Assembly (NCBI GenBank): GCA_002730875.1
Contig: PCBI01000016.1
Span: 160,633 to 224,632 of the forward strand
Length of the DNA: 64,000 nt
Source: Spirochaetaceae bacterium
GTDB taxonomy: Bacteria; Spirochaetota; Leptospiria; Leptospirales; Leptonemataceae
Reading direction: 5' to 3'
Shown here: positions 1 through 8,403 of the stretch, in pieces
Layout of the letters: each line of letters starts with the position of its first letter
Position numbering within the stretch: the first letter of the stretch is position 1
Notes under the pieces: model-generated
What the model was told of the DNA's origin: nothing
Seen by the model: the letters and a program-made list of their open reading frames with translations, nothing else
Database searches by the model: none
Translations under genes and position numbers: made by a program

Positions 1-634
1 TTACCAGACCCAGTCGGACATCCCCCTGCACAAACTTGGAAGCACCATCCATGGCCCCATAGAAGTTCATCTCGGTCTGAAGAAGATTTCGTCGTTTTCG
101 AGCCTCCCTTTCGTCGATGTAGCCAGCCTGCTGGTCGGAGTCGATGGCCAGCTGCTTACCGGGTAAGGAATCCAGGGCGAATCGGGCAGCGACTTCGGAA
201 ACCCGGGTGGCGCCCTTGGTAATTACAATGATCTGAACCAGGGTAAGGATCAGAAAGATGATGATCCCCACCACGTAAGAGCCCATGGAGTTTCCGCCGC
301 CCACAACAAAGGAACCGAAAGCGCTGACCAGGGCGCTATCCGCCTGATCGCCTTCGGTCAGAATCATTCTGGTGGTGGAAATATTCACCGCCAGGCGATA
401 GATGGTCGTGATCAAGAGCAACGTGGGAAAGGCGGTAAACTCCGCCGGACTATTGGTCCCCAGGGAAGTCATAAGAATCAGAATGGCCGAAAGCAAACTT
501 ATAGCAATCAGCACATCCAGAATCATCCCCGGAAGGGGTACAATGATCAAGACCAGGATGAAGACTACACCCAGGCCCAGTACGGTTTCGGTGCTCTTGA
601 AGTGTTTGGTTAATTGCTCTAGAAGCTCTTTCAT
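1..634 (-). CDS. flhA: Flagellar export gate protein FlhA, N-terminal part (cut by window edge)
   Basis: Only the first ~211 residues of a protein normally near 700 are inside the window; the rest lies beyond base 1. The start ATG (634-632) overlaps the flhB stop as ATGA, so translation is probably coupled. The visible part starts MKELLEQLTKHFKSTE and has the FlhA membrane core: several hydrophobic helices, the conserved stretch around EFTAFPTLLLITTIYRLAVN, and the FHIPEP-like region with VSEVAARFALDSLPGKQLAID followed by a charged loop (DEREARKRR). FlhA forms the nonameric export gate of the flagellar type III system in the inner membrane and receives chaperone-substrate complexes through its missing C-terminal domain. 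Identification is very secure. Confidence 0.96.
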   Translation of the reverse strand, partial: MKELLEQLTKHFKSTETVLGLGVVFILVLIIVPLPGMILDVLIAISLLSAILILMTSLGTNSPAEFTAFPTLLLITTIYRLAVNISTTRMILTEGDQADSALVSAFGSFVVGGGNSMGSYVVGIIIFLILTLVQIIVITKGATRVSEVAARFALDSLPGKQLAIDSDQQAGYIDEREARKRRNLLQTEMNFYGAMDGASKFVQGDVRLGLV

Positions 635-1845
635 GCTCCGGCCCTCTGCCTGAATTTAGTAAGTCTGGAGAAGATCACACTGACGGCACGATACAGATTT
701 TCCGGGATTTCCTGCCCAATCTCCACGTCCCGAAACAGTGTGCGCGCCAGCAGCGGATTCTCTTCGATAGGCACATTGTTCTGCTGGGCTCGCTTTCGAA
801 TGCTGAAGGCCAGCTGATCGGTTCCTTTTGCGATGACCATGGGAGCGTTGGACTCGAGCTGATCATAACGCAGGGCCACAGCGTAGTGTGTCGGGTTGGT
901 AATCACCACATCCGCCCTGGGTACTTCATCCAGCATGTTCTTTTGCTGGCGCATCTCGTAGGCCCGCTCCCGTTGACGCTGCTTTAAGAGCGGATCCCCT
1001 TCTTCGTCCTTTCGTTCCCGTTTGGCTTCTGCAGTTGTAATCTTCAGATTTTCGATGTATTCGAATCTCTGATAGAAGTAATCCGGAATCGATATAATCA
1101 GGAGTAGAACCCCGCAAAGAAGAAGTAGCTTCAAAGCCACAGTGGCAAATATGGTTACCGCCTGGGTAAGTCCCATTCCCGAAGCCTTCAACATGGGAAT
1201 AAAGTCATCTACAATAACAAGATACGCCACTCCGGTGATGATCAGCATTTGCACAATCACCTTCAACAGGTTGAACAGGTTTCGACGAACCGGAAGGACC
1301 TTTTTGATATCCGGCTTCATTCGATCGGCTCGGAATTGTATGGCCTGCAGCGAAAACATCAGGCCCACCTGAACCAGGTTTCCCACCACGCCCATGACGA
1401 TGGTGATCCCCAGTATGGGCAGTAGAATCATCCCGGTTTGATAGAAAAGATCCTTCATCAAGACCTGAAGTTCTTCGATTCCAAACACTCCCTGCTGCGT
1501 CGCGATGAGGCCGAAGTATCGACTGAACATCTCGCCAATCCGTTGTACCATGTAGGTGCCAAAAAGAAAGAGCATCAAGACCCCGCCGATGAGAATGGCA
1601 GAGCCGGCCATATCCTGGCTTTTGGGGACGTTACCTTTGTCCCTTTCTTCGCGTTTACGTCTTTCGCTGGGCTCTTCGGTTCGGCCCTCGTCTTCCGCGG
1701 CAAAGAGCTGCAGGTCCAGCGCTTCGCCGGGCGCGACTTCGAAAGAGACAGCCCGACTGGCAAACTCTATGCCGCCACTGAAATCTGGCCGGAGCAATAG
1801 AAGGCACTTACGCTCTTCGGCTTCGGTTAGCGCTTTAGCCAGCAT
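631..1845 (-). CDS. flhB: Flagellar export substrate-switch protein FlhB
   Basis: 404 residues. FlhB sits in the flagellar export gate and switches export from rod/hook to filament subunits after self-cleavage. The autocleavage motif NPTH is at residues ~317-320 in the context VVITNPTHYAVALRY, and the cytoplasmic domain follows four hydrophobic segments between ~80 and 255. The usual N-terminal signature (EEPSERRKREERDKGNVPKS) starts only at ~57, so this protein carries ~45 extra N-terminal residues compared with enteric FlhB; a later start is possible but no methionine is well placed. The start overlaps the fliR 3' end by 11 bp and the stop overlaps flhA by 4 bp, which is tight operon packing. 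Confidence 0.96.
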   Translation of the reverse strand: MLAKALTEAEERKCLLLLRPDFSGGIEFASRAVSFEVAPGEALDLQLFAAEDEGRTEEPSERRKREERDKGNVPKSQDMAGSAILIGGVLMLFLFGTYMVQRIGEMFSRYFGLIATQQGVFGIEELQVLMKDLFYQTGMILLPILGITIVMGVVGNLVQVGLMFSLQAIQFRADRMKPDIKKVLPVRRNLFNLLKVIVQMLIITGVAYLVIVDDFIPMLKASGMGLTQAVTIFATVALKLLLLCGVLLLIISIPDYFYQRFEYIENLKITTAEAKRERKDEEGDPLLKQRQRERAYEMRQQKNMLDEVPRADVVITNPTHYAVALRYDQLESNAPMVIAKGTDQLAFSIRKRAQQNNVPIEENPLLARTLFRDVEIGQEIPENLYRAVSVIFSRLTKFRQRAGA

Positions 1846-2668
1846 TGGGGCCTCCCGGCCGGGCTTTGGGCCAGGTATCGAACATCTCGCCGATGACGTC
1901 GTACATGGAGGCGAAAGAATCGCGCATTAAAGGAACAATAACAGGGAGTACCGTAATTAGAACCAGAAGACCCACCGTAATGTTTACCTGGATACCCATA
2001 TTCATCAGGTTGAGTTGCGGCGCGGCCCGACCCATAATTCCCAGCATCACAGAGCTTATGAATAGAATGCCCATCATGGGGATGCCGATACGAAGCGCTG
2101 TGAGAAACATCACCCCGAAGGATTCATCCATGTAGTTGAGAATGCCTCCACTGGTCTGTCCATCGATGATGATGGTAGGCACCGCCACGAAGGAATAGCC
2201 CACAGCACGAATCAGATGCAAATATGCCGGCGCATAGACTCCGTCCACTTCGAAAGGCACCGCCAGAAAGAGCAGAGTTCCGATCAGGTTTTTCAGGGTG
2301 CCCATTACGGGAATGGATACCTGAGCCTGGGGATCGAGAACCTCGGAGAAGGAAATACCCATTTGCAGAGAAAAGAATTCGCCGGCCAACTGAAAGGCGG
2401 CAAAGAGTAGCTGGATCATGAATCCCATGATCGTGCCCATGAACACCTGGGAAAGAATCTCGAGGATAAAGGGCCCCATTTGCTGTGGTGGCGCGTTTAG
2501 ATGGTTGGCGACAATAGGATACAGAACAAAGGAAAGCATTATGGAAATCACCATCTGAGAGCGATAACCCACGGCCTGCGAATTGAATATCGGAGTAGTG
2601 AATATCAACCCGGCTACTCGAGCAAGTATCAATACGTAGTAGAGTAGTCCTGTGGACAGCGCTTCCAT
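1835..2668 (-). CDS. fliR: Flagellar export gate protein FliR
   Basis: 277 residues, slightly longer than the usual ~260. It is a polytopic inner-membrane protein with about six hydrophobic helices and the FliR-typical segments around ARVAGLIFTTPIFN, GEFFSLQMGISFSEVLDPQ and GRAAPQLNLMNMGIQVNITVG. FliR packs with FliP and FliQ in the 5:4:1 helical export pore beneath the MS ring. The start is preceded by GAGGAGG about 13 bases upstream on the minus strand. Upstream lies an unusually long 151-bp gap to fliQ that contains a strong inverted repeat; downstream it overlaps flhB by 11 bp. Confidence 0.95.
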   Translation of the reverse strand: MEALSTGLLYYVLILARVAGLIFTTPIFNSQAVGYRSQMVISIMLSFVLYPIVANHLNAPPQQMGPFILEILSQVFMGTIMGFMIQLLFAAFQLAGEFFSLQMGISFSEVLDPQAQVSIPVMGTLKNLIGTLLFLAVPFEVDGVYAPAYLHLIRAVGYSFVAVPTIIIDGQTSGGILNYMDESFGVMFLTALRIGIPMMGILFISSVMLGIMGRAAPQLNLMNMGIQVNITVGLLVLITVLPVIVPLMRDSFASMYDVIGEMFDTWPKARPGGPNAG

Positions 2669-2699
2669 ATAGTTAGTCGATTTCCTCCTCGTTCTCTAT

Positions 2700-2742
2700 C
2701 CAGGGAGGGGCCGCAAGGCTTGGCCCGGGTATCCCTTCCTGG
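2700..2742 (-). repeat. Imperfect inverted repeat in the fliQ-fliR gap
   Basis: On the minus strand, arms CCAGGaAGG and CCTCCCTGG pair with one A-C mismatch, and an inner GGCC/GGCC pair closes a 9-base loop. It lies 32-74 bases upstream of the fliR start, in the only loose junction of an otherwise tightly packed operon. There is no U-run, so it is not a classical terminator; it may be an RNA-processing or stability structure. Function is inference. Confidence 0.5.
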
Positions 2743-2819
2743 CTAATCGTCGTTTTGGCGCATCAGGAAATATCGCCTCTCGGCAAACCGCGCCTTTTAG
2801 TTTCGCTTGCGGCGTTGCT

Positions 2820-3083
2820 TCAGAACCGCCGTATTAGCTCAAAGACTTCAACGGTGTAGTCCACCGTGGTATGGATTATATAGGCCGAAAAAACCATAAT
2901 CGCCAGAAATACAGCGATAAGTTTGGGTACAAAGGTCAGCGTCTGTTCCTGGATCGATGTTGTGGTCTGTAGTATAGAAATCACCAGACCGGTTATCATG
3001 CTCAGGATCAGCATGGGCCCGGCCGCCTTCATGGTTACAATCAATGCATCGTGAATGAGTTTAATGGCGTCTGTTTCCAGCAT
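2820..3083 (-). CDS. fliQ: Flagellar export gate protein FliQ
   Basis: 87 residues, the normal FliQ length (~89). Two hydrophobic helices (about 17-40 and 53-75) flank the conserved stretch SILQTTTSIQEQTLTFVPKL, which is diagnostic for FliQ/SctS. It contributes to the inner-membrane export pore with FliP and FliR. The start has AGGAG seven bases upstream (minus strand). It lies 52 bp downstream of fliP in the same operon. Confidence 0.95.
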   Translation of the reverse strand: MLETDAIKLIHDALIVTMKAAGPMLILSMITGLVISILQTTTSIQEQTLTFVPKLIAVFLAIMVFSAYIIHTTVDYTVEVFELIRRF

Positions 3084-3135
3084 ATGAATCTCCTAATTTC
3101 AGACTTTCGCTTCCTTGTTCTTTGTATTCCAACCC

Positions 3136-3915
3136 CTACGCCGAATAAGAGAGCACCAGGTTGTATGTGATCAGATGCCAGCCGTCCACGAGAATAAACA
3201 ATATGATCTTGAATGGCAGCGAGATCATGGCCGGCGGTAGCATGATCATACCCATGGACATCAGCGTGGAGGCCACCACCAGATCGATTACAATGAATGG
3301 AACGAATATAACGATTCCAATAATGAAAGCCTTTTTGATCTCGGAGAGCATAAAGGCCGGAATGAGAATGTAGGTGTCGATGTCGTCGATGCTTTTGATT
3401 TCGTTTCTATCCTTGCCGGACATTTCTACGAACAGGGCTATTTCGCTGGCTCCGTCTTTTCCGATCTGTCGGATCATGAAACCGCGAAACGGTTTTACCC
3501 CTTCCTGGACGAATTCGGTGGTGCTCATCCCATCCCCGTCCAGATACGGAGTCAGAGCTACTTTGTTGAACTCCTGAATTGTGGGAGCCATAATAAAGAT
3601 CGTAAGAAAGATAGCCAGGCCAAAGAGAACCTGGTTGGGAGGCATGTTCTGGAGCGAAAGGGCTCTTCGCACGAAGTCGAATACGATGACCACTTTGGTG
3701 AAACTGGTCATCATCATGATGATGGCCGGCGCCAGGCTGAGGAAGGTCACCAGCATGATCAGCATCAAGGATGTGGAGGCTTCCTGCCCGTTTCTGGCGG
3801 AGCGGATCCCGTCGATAACGGGCAAAGATATGTCCGGTATGGCCTGGGCCATCAATGAACCCGGAAGCAGCAAACAGGCTGCCAGTACTATGAATTTAAG
3901 AATGCGGCGCTGCAT
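3136..3915 (-). CDS. fliP: Flagellar export gate protein FliP
   Basis: 259 residues. A cleavable signal peptide (about residues 1-23, ending SLMA|QA) is typical of FliP. Conserved blocks are [54 protein letters not shown] and the C-terminal [21 protein letters not shown]. FliP pentamers form most of the secretion pore. The ribosome-binding site AGGGG, six bases before the ATG, lies inside the 3' arm of a perfect hairpin (3921-3937), which could reduce translation until the structure opens. It sits 107 bp downstream of fliO. Confidence 0.96.
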   Translation of the reverse strand: MQRRILKFIVLAACLLLPGSLMAQAIPDISLPVIDGIRSARNGQEASTSLMLIMLVTFLSLAPAIIMMMTSFTKVVIVFDFVRRALSLQNMPPNQVLFGLAIFLTIFIMAPTIQEFNKVALTPYLDGDGMSTTEFVQEGVKPFRGFMIRQIGKDGASEIALFVEMSGKDRNEIKSIDDIDTYILIPAFMLSEIKKAFIIGIVIFVPFIVIDLVVASTLMSMGMIMLPPAMISLPFKIILFILVDGWHLITYNLVLSYSA

Positions 3916-3920
3916 ACGTT

Positions 3921-3937
3921 ACCCCTGTGGCAGGGGT
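3921..3937 (-). promoter_or_regulatory. Hairpin overlapping the fliP ribosome-binding site
   Basis: Perfect 7-bp stem ACCCCTG/CAGGGGT with a 3-base loop. Read on the minus strand the 3' arm contains AGGGG, and only AACGT separates the stem from the fliP ATG (3915-3913). The stem therefore covers the likely Shine-Dalgarno sequence. The structure and spacing are seen directly; an effect on translation is inferred. Confidence 0.6.
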
Positions 3938-4022
3938 GTAGCACAGGCCATCCCACGTACAAGCAAAAAAAATTATGTCGCATATTTCCGAACCGTCCGA
4001 TACGGCCCGGTGAGAGGAATCT

Positions 4023-4985
4023 CTAGCCCGGTTCTTCGGTGGGCCTGCTTTTGGAAACCGCCCGAAGACGACGGTTCTGCTGCTTGAGCAATTCTTCCAG
4101 ATCTTCCATGGGAACATCATCTGTTGCCTGGCGCCCTTTCAGAATGGAATGGAAGTCGGCGCGGCGATTGGGCTCGGATCCCCGGGATTTCCAGAGTCTG
4201 AAGTCGGTGCTCTTGAGTAGTCCCTGTAAACCCTGTAAGAAGTTATCCGCCGGCTCTGGCTTATTCTCCTCCCAGAGACGAATTCGGTCGGCGACGGTGG
4301 CATCTTCGATGTTCTGCAGTAATCGGACACCCTGATCGCTCACTCCGAGCACGATCAACTGTCCGGCCATATCCACTACCTGCATGTATTTTCCAGGCAT
4401 AAGGCTGATCGAAGCCACCACGCGTAAAGGTCCCCCGTCGGCGCTGGAGACGATGCCAGATTTCTTCTTCATGAAACGAACCAAGCCGTAAAATCCGCCG
4501 GCCATAAGACCCATGAACAGTACAAACCGAATAAAGAGAGAAAAGAAGGACGGGCCTTCCTGCGTGGCAAACATCCTGGAGGCGGTGGGACTGTCTTGCC
4601 CGGCTCCGGTGGGTGTCGCCCGGGACTCCTGGGCGGAGTTATCTCCCCGCTGGCCAGCATCCCGACCTTCCTCCGACCCCGGGTTGGCGAAACTCTTGCC
4701 TTCCGGACGGCCCTCACCTCGAATACTCTCCATCCAGGCGCGATCAATGTCCTGCATCCCGCCGGAGTTCTGGCTTTCGGATTTGCTTTCGGTCCCGGGA
4801 GCTTCCTTTTCCGCTTTTTGCTCTGAATTTTGCTCTGACTTTGGCCTGGAGGATGGCTTTTCCTTTTCGGCCGACAGCGGCGCAAAGGCGATGCTCAGCA
4901 ATAAAATAGAAAGAATCCATCGCCAAACCGGTTTTGGCGAACAGGCTCCACCGGAAAGGGGCCTTGCTGTGGAATTATGTCGCAT
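4023..4985 (-). CDS. fliO: Flagellar biosynthesis protein FliO
   Basis: 320 residues, long for FliO (often 100-200) because of a low-complexity periplasmic stretch. Order: basic N-terminus and signal/anchor helix (~20-39), a Ser/Glu/Lys-rich region (~40-145), a second membrane helix (FFSLFIRFVLFMGLMAGGFY, ~147-166), then the FliO cytoplasmic domain with LRVVASISLMPGKYMQVVDM and LIVLGVSDQGVRLLQ. FliO helps assemble the FliP ring. It is the first visible gene of the export operon and is divergent from the membrane-protein gene at 5188. Assignment rests on the C-terminal domain and the position before fliP. Confidence 0.88.
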   Translation of the reverse strand: MRHNSTARPLSGGACSPKPVWRWILSILLLSIAFAPLSAEKEKPSSRPKSEQNSEQKAEKEAPGTESKSESQNSGGMQDIDRAWMESIRGEGRPEGKSFANPGSEEGRDAGQRGDNSAQESRATPTGAGQDSPTASRMFATQEGPSFFSLFIRFVLFMGLMAGGFYGLVRFMKKKSGIVSSADGGPLRVVASISLMPGKYMQVVDMAGQLIVLGVSDQGVRLLQNIEDATVADRIRLWEENKPEPADNFLQGLQGLLKSTDFRLWKSRGSEPNRRADFHSILKGRQATDDVPMEDLEELLKQQNRRLRAVSKSRPTEEPG

Positions 4986-5133
4986 TAGTTCGAAACATGC
5001 AGCCTATTTTGGCCGTGGCAATCCTTTTTTCGTTGCGGGATCGACTGCCGGGTGGCTATGTCTGTCTGGGCTCGGCCAGATTCAATAATCGAGATGCCTC
5101 GAGGGTCTCGGAGACTCCTCCGGATCATTCGAT

Positions 5134-5147
5134 TTGATTCGAATCAA
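5134..5147. promoter_or_regulatory. Perfect 14-bp palindrome between divergent genes
   Basis: TTGATTC followed directly by GAATCAA, symmetrical about 5140/5141. It lies in the 202-bp region between the divergent fliO start (4985) and the membrane-protein start (5188), 40 bp before the latter. Such a site could bind a dimeric regulator; no regulator gene is adjacent. The palindrome is seen directly and its role is inferred. Confidence 0.4.
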
Positions 5148-5187
5148 TCAGGCCCCCACCATCTGAACACTTGCCAAAGGAGGCACC

Positions 5188-5571
5188 ATGCCGATCAAAG
5201 CACTTCGAATCATCACCGGACTATTCTTCGTAGTTCTGGGTATTCTGGGGATTCTACCTTCCATTGAAGAAGGAATCTTCAGCTTGAATAACAACAACAT
5301 ACTCCTGGAGCAGCTCTTTGGAATCATCGAGCTGATTTGCGGGGTAATCCTGCTGGCCGCGCTCTTCACTCATGCCAGTCGAAAGACTCTGTACCGCGCT
5401 GCCCTGGTGGTATTCGTATTCTGGGTAATCCGGATCGTTCTCGCAAACTTCATTTTTAGCGCCCCTACTCTGGCTTTGGCCAGCGGAGCTTTCTGGATCT
5501 GGCTACTTCAGCTTCTGGCGCAGATTCAGATCGCCATCAGCGTGTGGGTTCTCAGCAAAGCTTACGATTGA
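5188..5571 (+). CDS. Small four-helix membrane protein, unknown function
   Basis: 127 residues with four hydrophobic segments (about 5-25, 45-65, 72-95, 103-122), giving a DoxX-like or DUF4345-like outline but no family motif I can name. The start is well supported by AAAGGAGG seven bases upstream. It is transcribed alone: divergent from the flagellar operon and convergent with the crotonase operon, with a strong inverted repeat (5644-5674) after its stop. Function unknown. Confidence 0.75.
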   Translation: MPIKALRIITGLFFVVLGILGILPSIEEGIFSLNNNNILLEQLFGIIELICGVILLAALFTHASRKTLYRAALVVFVFWVIRIVLANFIFSAPTLALASGAFWIWLLQLLAQIQIAISVWVLSKAYD

Positions 5572-5643
5572 TTCCGGGACGGTACAGGCGAAGATCTGTA
5601 TCAAAATTGACGTGAGACTTTTACTTTGTGAAAGATATTCAAT

Positions 5644-5674
5644 CGCCATGGCTACCTCTCCGGTGGCCATGGCG
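5644..5674. repeat. Inverted repeat between convergent genes
   Basis: Arms CGCCATGGCTAC and GTGGCCATGGCG (11 of 12 pairs, remaining pair G-T) around a 7-base loop, 72 bp after one gene and 160 bp before the end of the opposing crotonase gene. Position suits a bidirectional terminator or 3'-end barrier, but neither side has a T-run. The remaining ~150 bases up to 5834 show nothing recognisable. Confidence 0.5.
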
Positions 5675-5834
5675 GCCGTCGGTCTGTAGCGTTGCCCCTG
5701 CGTTCTGATTCCTGGCCTGCAGGTTCACGATGCGGAATATTGGAGAATACCCTGCCATGGGATTGGAATCTTGCCGCCAGAAATCGTCGGAGCATCAAAC
5801 GGCGTAGACACCTAAAGAAACTGAAACCCGCTCA

Positions 5835-6641
5835 TCATAGAAACCAGAATCGCTTTCCTGTCTGAAAATCCTCTACGCCCTTTTTCATACTTTCGCTTTC
5901 AATAACCGGATAGGTATTGGCCGCTTCCCGTTGCAGAGCTTCTTCCAGAGGTAGATGCATTCCTTCTATTGCCGAGGCCAGATCTGCCCGAAGAGCATCC
6001 ACCGGCTGCTGCAGAATCTGTTCGGCCATACGAAAAGCGCGCTGCAACCCCTTTCCTTTTTCCGTGAGCTCCCATACAAGACCTATTTCGTAGGCTCGTT
6101 TTGCGCGAATCCGTTGACCGGTAATGATTAACGGCAACGCCGAGCCCGCTCCCAGAAGCCTGGGTAAATAGACGCTACCGCCGTCGATGAGCGGCACTCC
6201 CCACCGCCGGCAGGCCACAGAAAACAGGGCCTGCTTTTCGGCGATGCGGATGTGTCCGTGGCAGAATAATTCCAGGCCGCCGGCATAAGTATATCCCTGA
6301 CTGACGGTAATCACCGGCTTCTTTTGAACGATTCGCGAGCCTCCCAGCGGGCCCGCATTCGTGCGAGGGTATTGTTCCTTTTCGCTTTCGCTGGCATTAA
6401 CGTTTACCAGGGTTTCCAGAGCGGTGAGATCGGCGCCCGCGCAGAAGGATTTATCCCCCGCTCCGTGCAGAATGGCCACACCCAGATCGTCATTGTCTCG
6501 GAACTCCTGCCAGGCCTGCAAAAACAGATCTGCCATGCCTCCGTTCACTGCATTGTGCAGCTCCGGACGATTCATCATGATTTCGAATATCTTGCCATGA
6601 CCATTATCCACATCGTGGATTCTTGTGATTAGCTCTGCCAT
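5835..6641 (-). CDS. Enoyl-CoA hydratase/isomerase (crotonase) family protein
   Basis: 268 residues, normal crotonase length. The two oxyanion-hole segments are recognisable (KSFCAGADL near 63-72 and QGYTYAGGLEL near 114-124). The segment that in true hydratases carries the first catalytic glutamate reads ACRRWGVPLIDGG, so that glutamate appears absent; the reaction may differ from hydration of enoyl-CoA. The start ATG shares one base with the stop of the preceding gene (TAATG), so it is translationally coupled as the last gene of the mtnP operon. Substrate cannot be told from sequence. Confidence 0.85.
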   Translation of the reverse strand: MAELITRIHDVDNGHGKIFEIMMNRPELHNAVNGGMADLFLQAWQEFRDNDDLGVAILHGAGDKSFCAGADLTALETLVNVNASESEKEQYPRTNAGPLGGSRIVQKKPVITVSQGYTYAGGLELFCHGHIRIAEKQALFSVACRRWGVPLIDGGSVYLPRLLGAGSALPLIITGQRIRAKRAYEIGLVWELTEKGKGLQRAFRMAEQILQQPVDALRADLASAIEGMHLPLEEALQREAANTYPVIESESMKKGVEDFQTGKRFWFL

Positions 6642-7456
6642 TAGAACCTCCAGCTGATGCCCAGACCGGCGCTACCACCAGCCAGGGACTCTTGCGAAGC
6701 TCCAGCGAACGGCGCCGGCGATGGGGCGCCTGGATTGTCCCGTGCCACCGCAGGTGGAAGCCAGATTGGATGAATGAAGCTGCTGCGACTCTTTTTGATT
6801 CTGGTGCGCTTCAGATGTTCCGGTAGCAGATAGGACAGGTCCTGTTCGTTTTCCGATTTCCAGTCCTTCCAGTTTTCGTAGTCATACCAGGAAATCAGTC
6901 CGGAAAAAAGGATGGAGAAACCGGCCAGGGCCGCAGTTTGCGGGCCGGTAAATGCGTTGGACTCCCCGGAGGATTGTTTGGCAAGGCTCATGGCTCCATA
7001 GGTGAAGCCTGCCGTAATCGGAAGAGACAGAAAGAATGTGATCTGAACCCGACGCCATCCATCCTCTTTGAAAGTCTCCCGGTACGGAAATCGATAGTCG
7101 TAGGAATCCATACCGTACTGCTGCAAGTACCGATCTTCCAGGTACTGCCGGTCGCCGTCCATTTCCAGCCGATTCATTGTACGAATCTCCTCGCGCCTGC
7201 GATCTTCTACGTCGGTGTAGCTTTCGCTTTGCTCGCGCACAGAATCAGGATCCAGAAGAATCTGTGTTGCCGCATTCGGTTCCAGCTCACGAAGGTAAGG
7301 AGGAACCAGCGGCGCGGTGTAGGTAGGATCCCGGGGTGTAGGCTTTTTCTCTTCCAGGGTCTGCTGCGTTCCCACGGTCTGGGCCGTTAACGCTCCTGGA
7401 ATAAGACCGGCAGCCAGCAGAACTGCAGCCAGCGTTTTGAACTGGCGAGCAGACAT
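6641..7456 (-). CDS. Secreted or membrane protein of unknown function
   Basis: 271 residues. A signal peptide is seen at ~1-25 (ending ALTA|QT), then a proline/glutamate-rich region, a tyrosine-rich stretch (LEDRYLQQYGMDSYDYRFPY) and two hydrophobic segments near 138-158 and 166-186 followed by a basic C-terminal tail. No named domain is recognised. It starts one base after the mtnP stop and its own stop overlaps the crotonase start, so the three are co-transcribed. A function in the envelope is likely but unproven. Confidence 0.7.
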   Translation of the reverse strand: MSARQFKTLAAVLLAAGLIPGALTAQTVGTQQTLEEKKPTPRDPTYTAPLVPPYLRELEPNAATQILLDPDSVREQSESYTDVEDRRREEIRTMNRLEMDGDRQYLEDRYLQQYGMDSYDYRFPYRETFKEDGWRRVQITFFLSLPITAGFTYGAMSLAKQSSGESNAFTGPQTAALAGFSILFSGLISWYDYENWKDWKSENEQDLSYLLPEHLKRTRIKKSRSSFIHPIWLPPAVARDNPGAPSPAPFAGASQESLAGGSAGLGISWRF

Positions 7457-7457
7457 A

Positions 7458-8324
7458 TCAACCCAGCCCGGGAAACAGAAATTTCAGGTTTTGCAAGGCT
7501 TGCTGCCCTCGTTTGTCCGGCGCTGTTATGATACCGTGCTGCATGGTTCCCTTTAGAGGGTTTTCCAGTTTGGCCAGATCCGGGATACAGGCCCGCGCCA
7601 GCTTTTTTGCTCTTACAGCGTTGGACTTCAGATAGCCCAGGATTTCCTCAACGGTTACGCTGCTTTCTTCTTCGCGCCAGGAATCGTAGTCAGTAGACAT
7701 GCATACCATCTGATAGTTGATCTCGGCCTCTCGCGCAAGCTTGGCTTCAGGCAAAACGCTCATATTGATGATGTCGGCGCCCCAACTGCGGTACATGATG
7801 GATTCGGCCCGCGTAGAAAAAGCCGGTCCTTCCATACAGACCAGGGTTTTGGCCTTGTGCAGAGGAACATCCAGGGCATTGGCCGCATGCTTTTCTACAA
7901 TGGCAGCAATGCTGTCGCTAAAGGGGTCGCCAAACATGGCATGGGCTACCGCTCCATCCTCGAAGAAGGTAGAAGGACGAATCCCTTTTGTGCGATCAAT
8001 AATCTGCGAAGGAAGAACAAAATGTTCCGGCGCAATCTCTTCTCGCAGTGATCCCACAGCAGAAAAGCTCAGGATGTGCTCTACGCCCATGGACTTGAGA
8101 GCGGCTATGTTGGCCCGAACAGGAATCTCAGAAGGGTTCAGGAAATGCCCCTTTCCATGCCGCGCCAGAAAGGCTACCAGGATTCCGTCCAGGTTTCCAA
8201 TAATGATGCTGTCGGATGGTTTTCCCCAGGGAGTATCCGGAAATACCTCCCGCTCCACTTTCATATCTTCCATTTCATAGAGGCCGGAACCGCCAATAAC
8301 CGCAAGCTTAACTTCTTCTGCCAT
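7458..8324 (-). CDS. mtnP: S-methyl-5'-thioadenosine phosphorylase
   Basis: 288 residues from the ATG at 8324 (an upstream ATG at 8360 would add 12 residues without family similarity and overlaps the divergent gene region). The enzyme cleaves methylthioadenosine with phosphate to adenine and methylthioribose-1-phosphate in methionine salvage. Motifs: AVIGGSGLYEME at the N-terminus, ARHGKGHFLNPSEIPVRANI, ICMEGP-like CMEGPAFSTRAES, and NMSVLPEAKLAREAEI followed by STDYDSW, the MTAP-specific purine-site signature. It is the first gene of a three-gene minus-strand operon, divergent from the diguanylate cyclase. Confidence 0.93.
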   Translation of the reverse strand: MAEEVKLAVIGGSGLYEMEDMKVEREVFPDTPWGKPSDSIIIGNLDGILVAFLARHGKGHFLNPSEIPVRANIAALKSMGVEHILSFSAVGSLREEIAPEHFVLPSQIIDRTKGIRPSTFFEDGAVAHAMFGDPFSDSIAAIVEKHAANALDVPLHKAKTLVCMEGPAFSTRAESIMYRSWGADIINMSVLPEAKLAREAEINYQMVCMSTDYDSWREEESSVTVEEILGYLKSNAVRAKKLARACIPDLAKLENPLKGTMQHGIITAPDKRGQQALQNLKFLFPGLG

Positions 8325-8403
8325 GATGTTCCAGAGGATGGAGACTATGGACTGTGTCATTTATTTTTCTTTACCTGTTCTTCGGGAGTCAATCTACTGT
8401 TGC

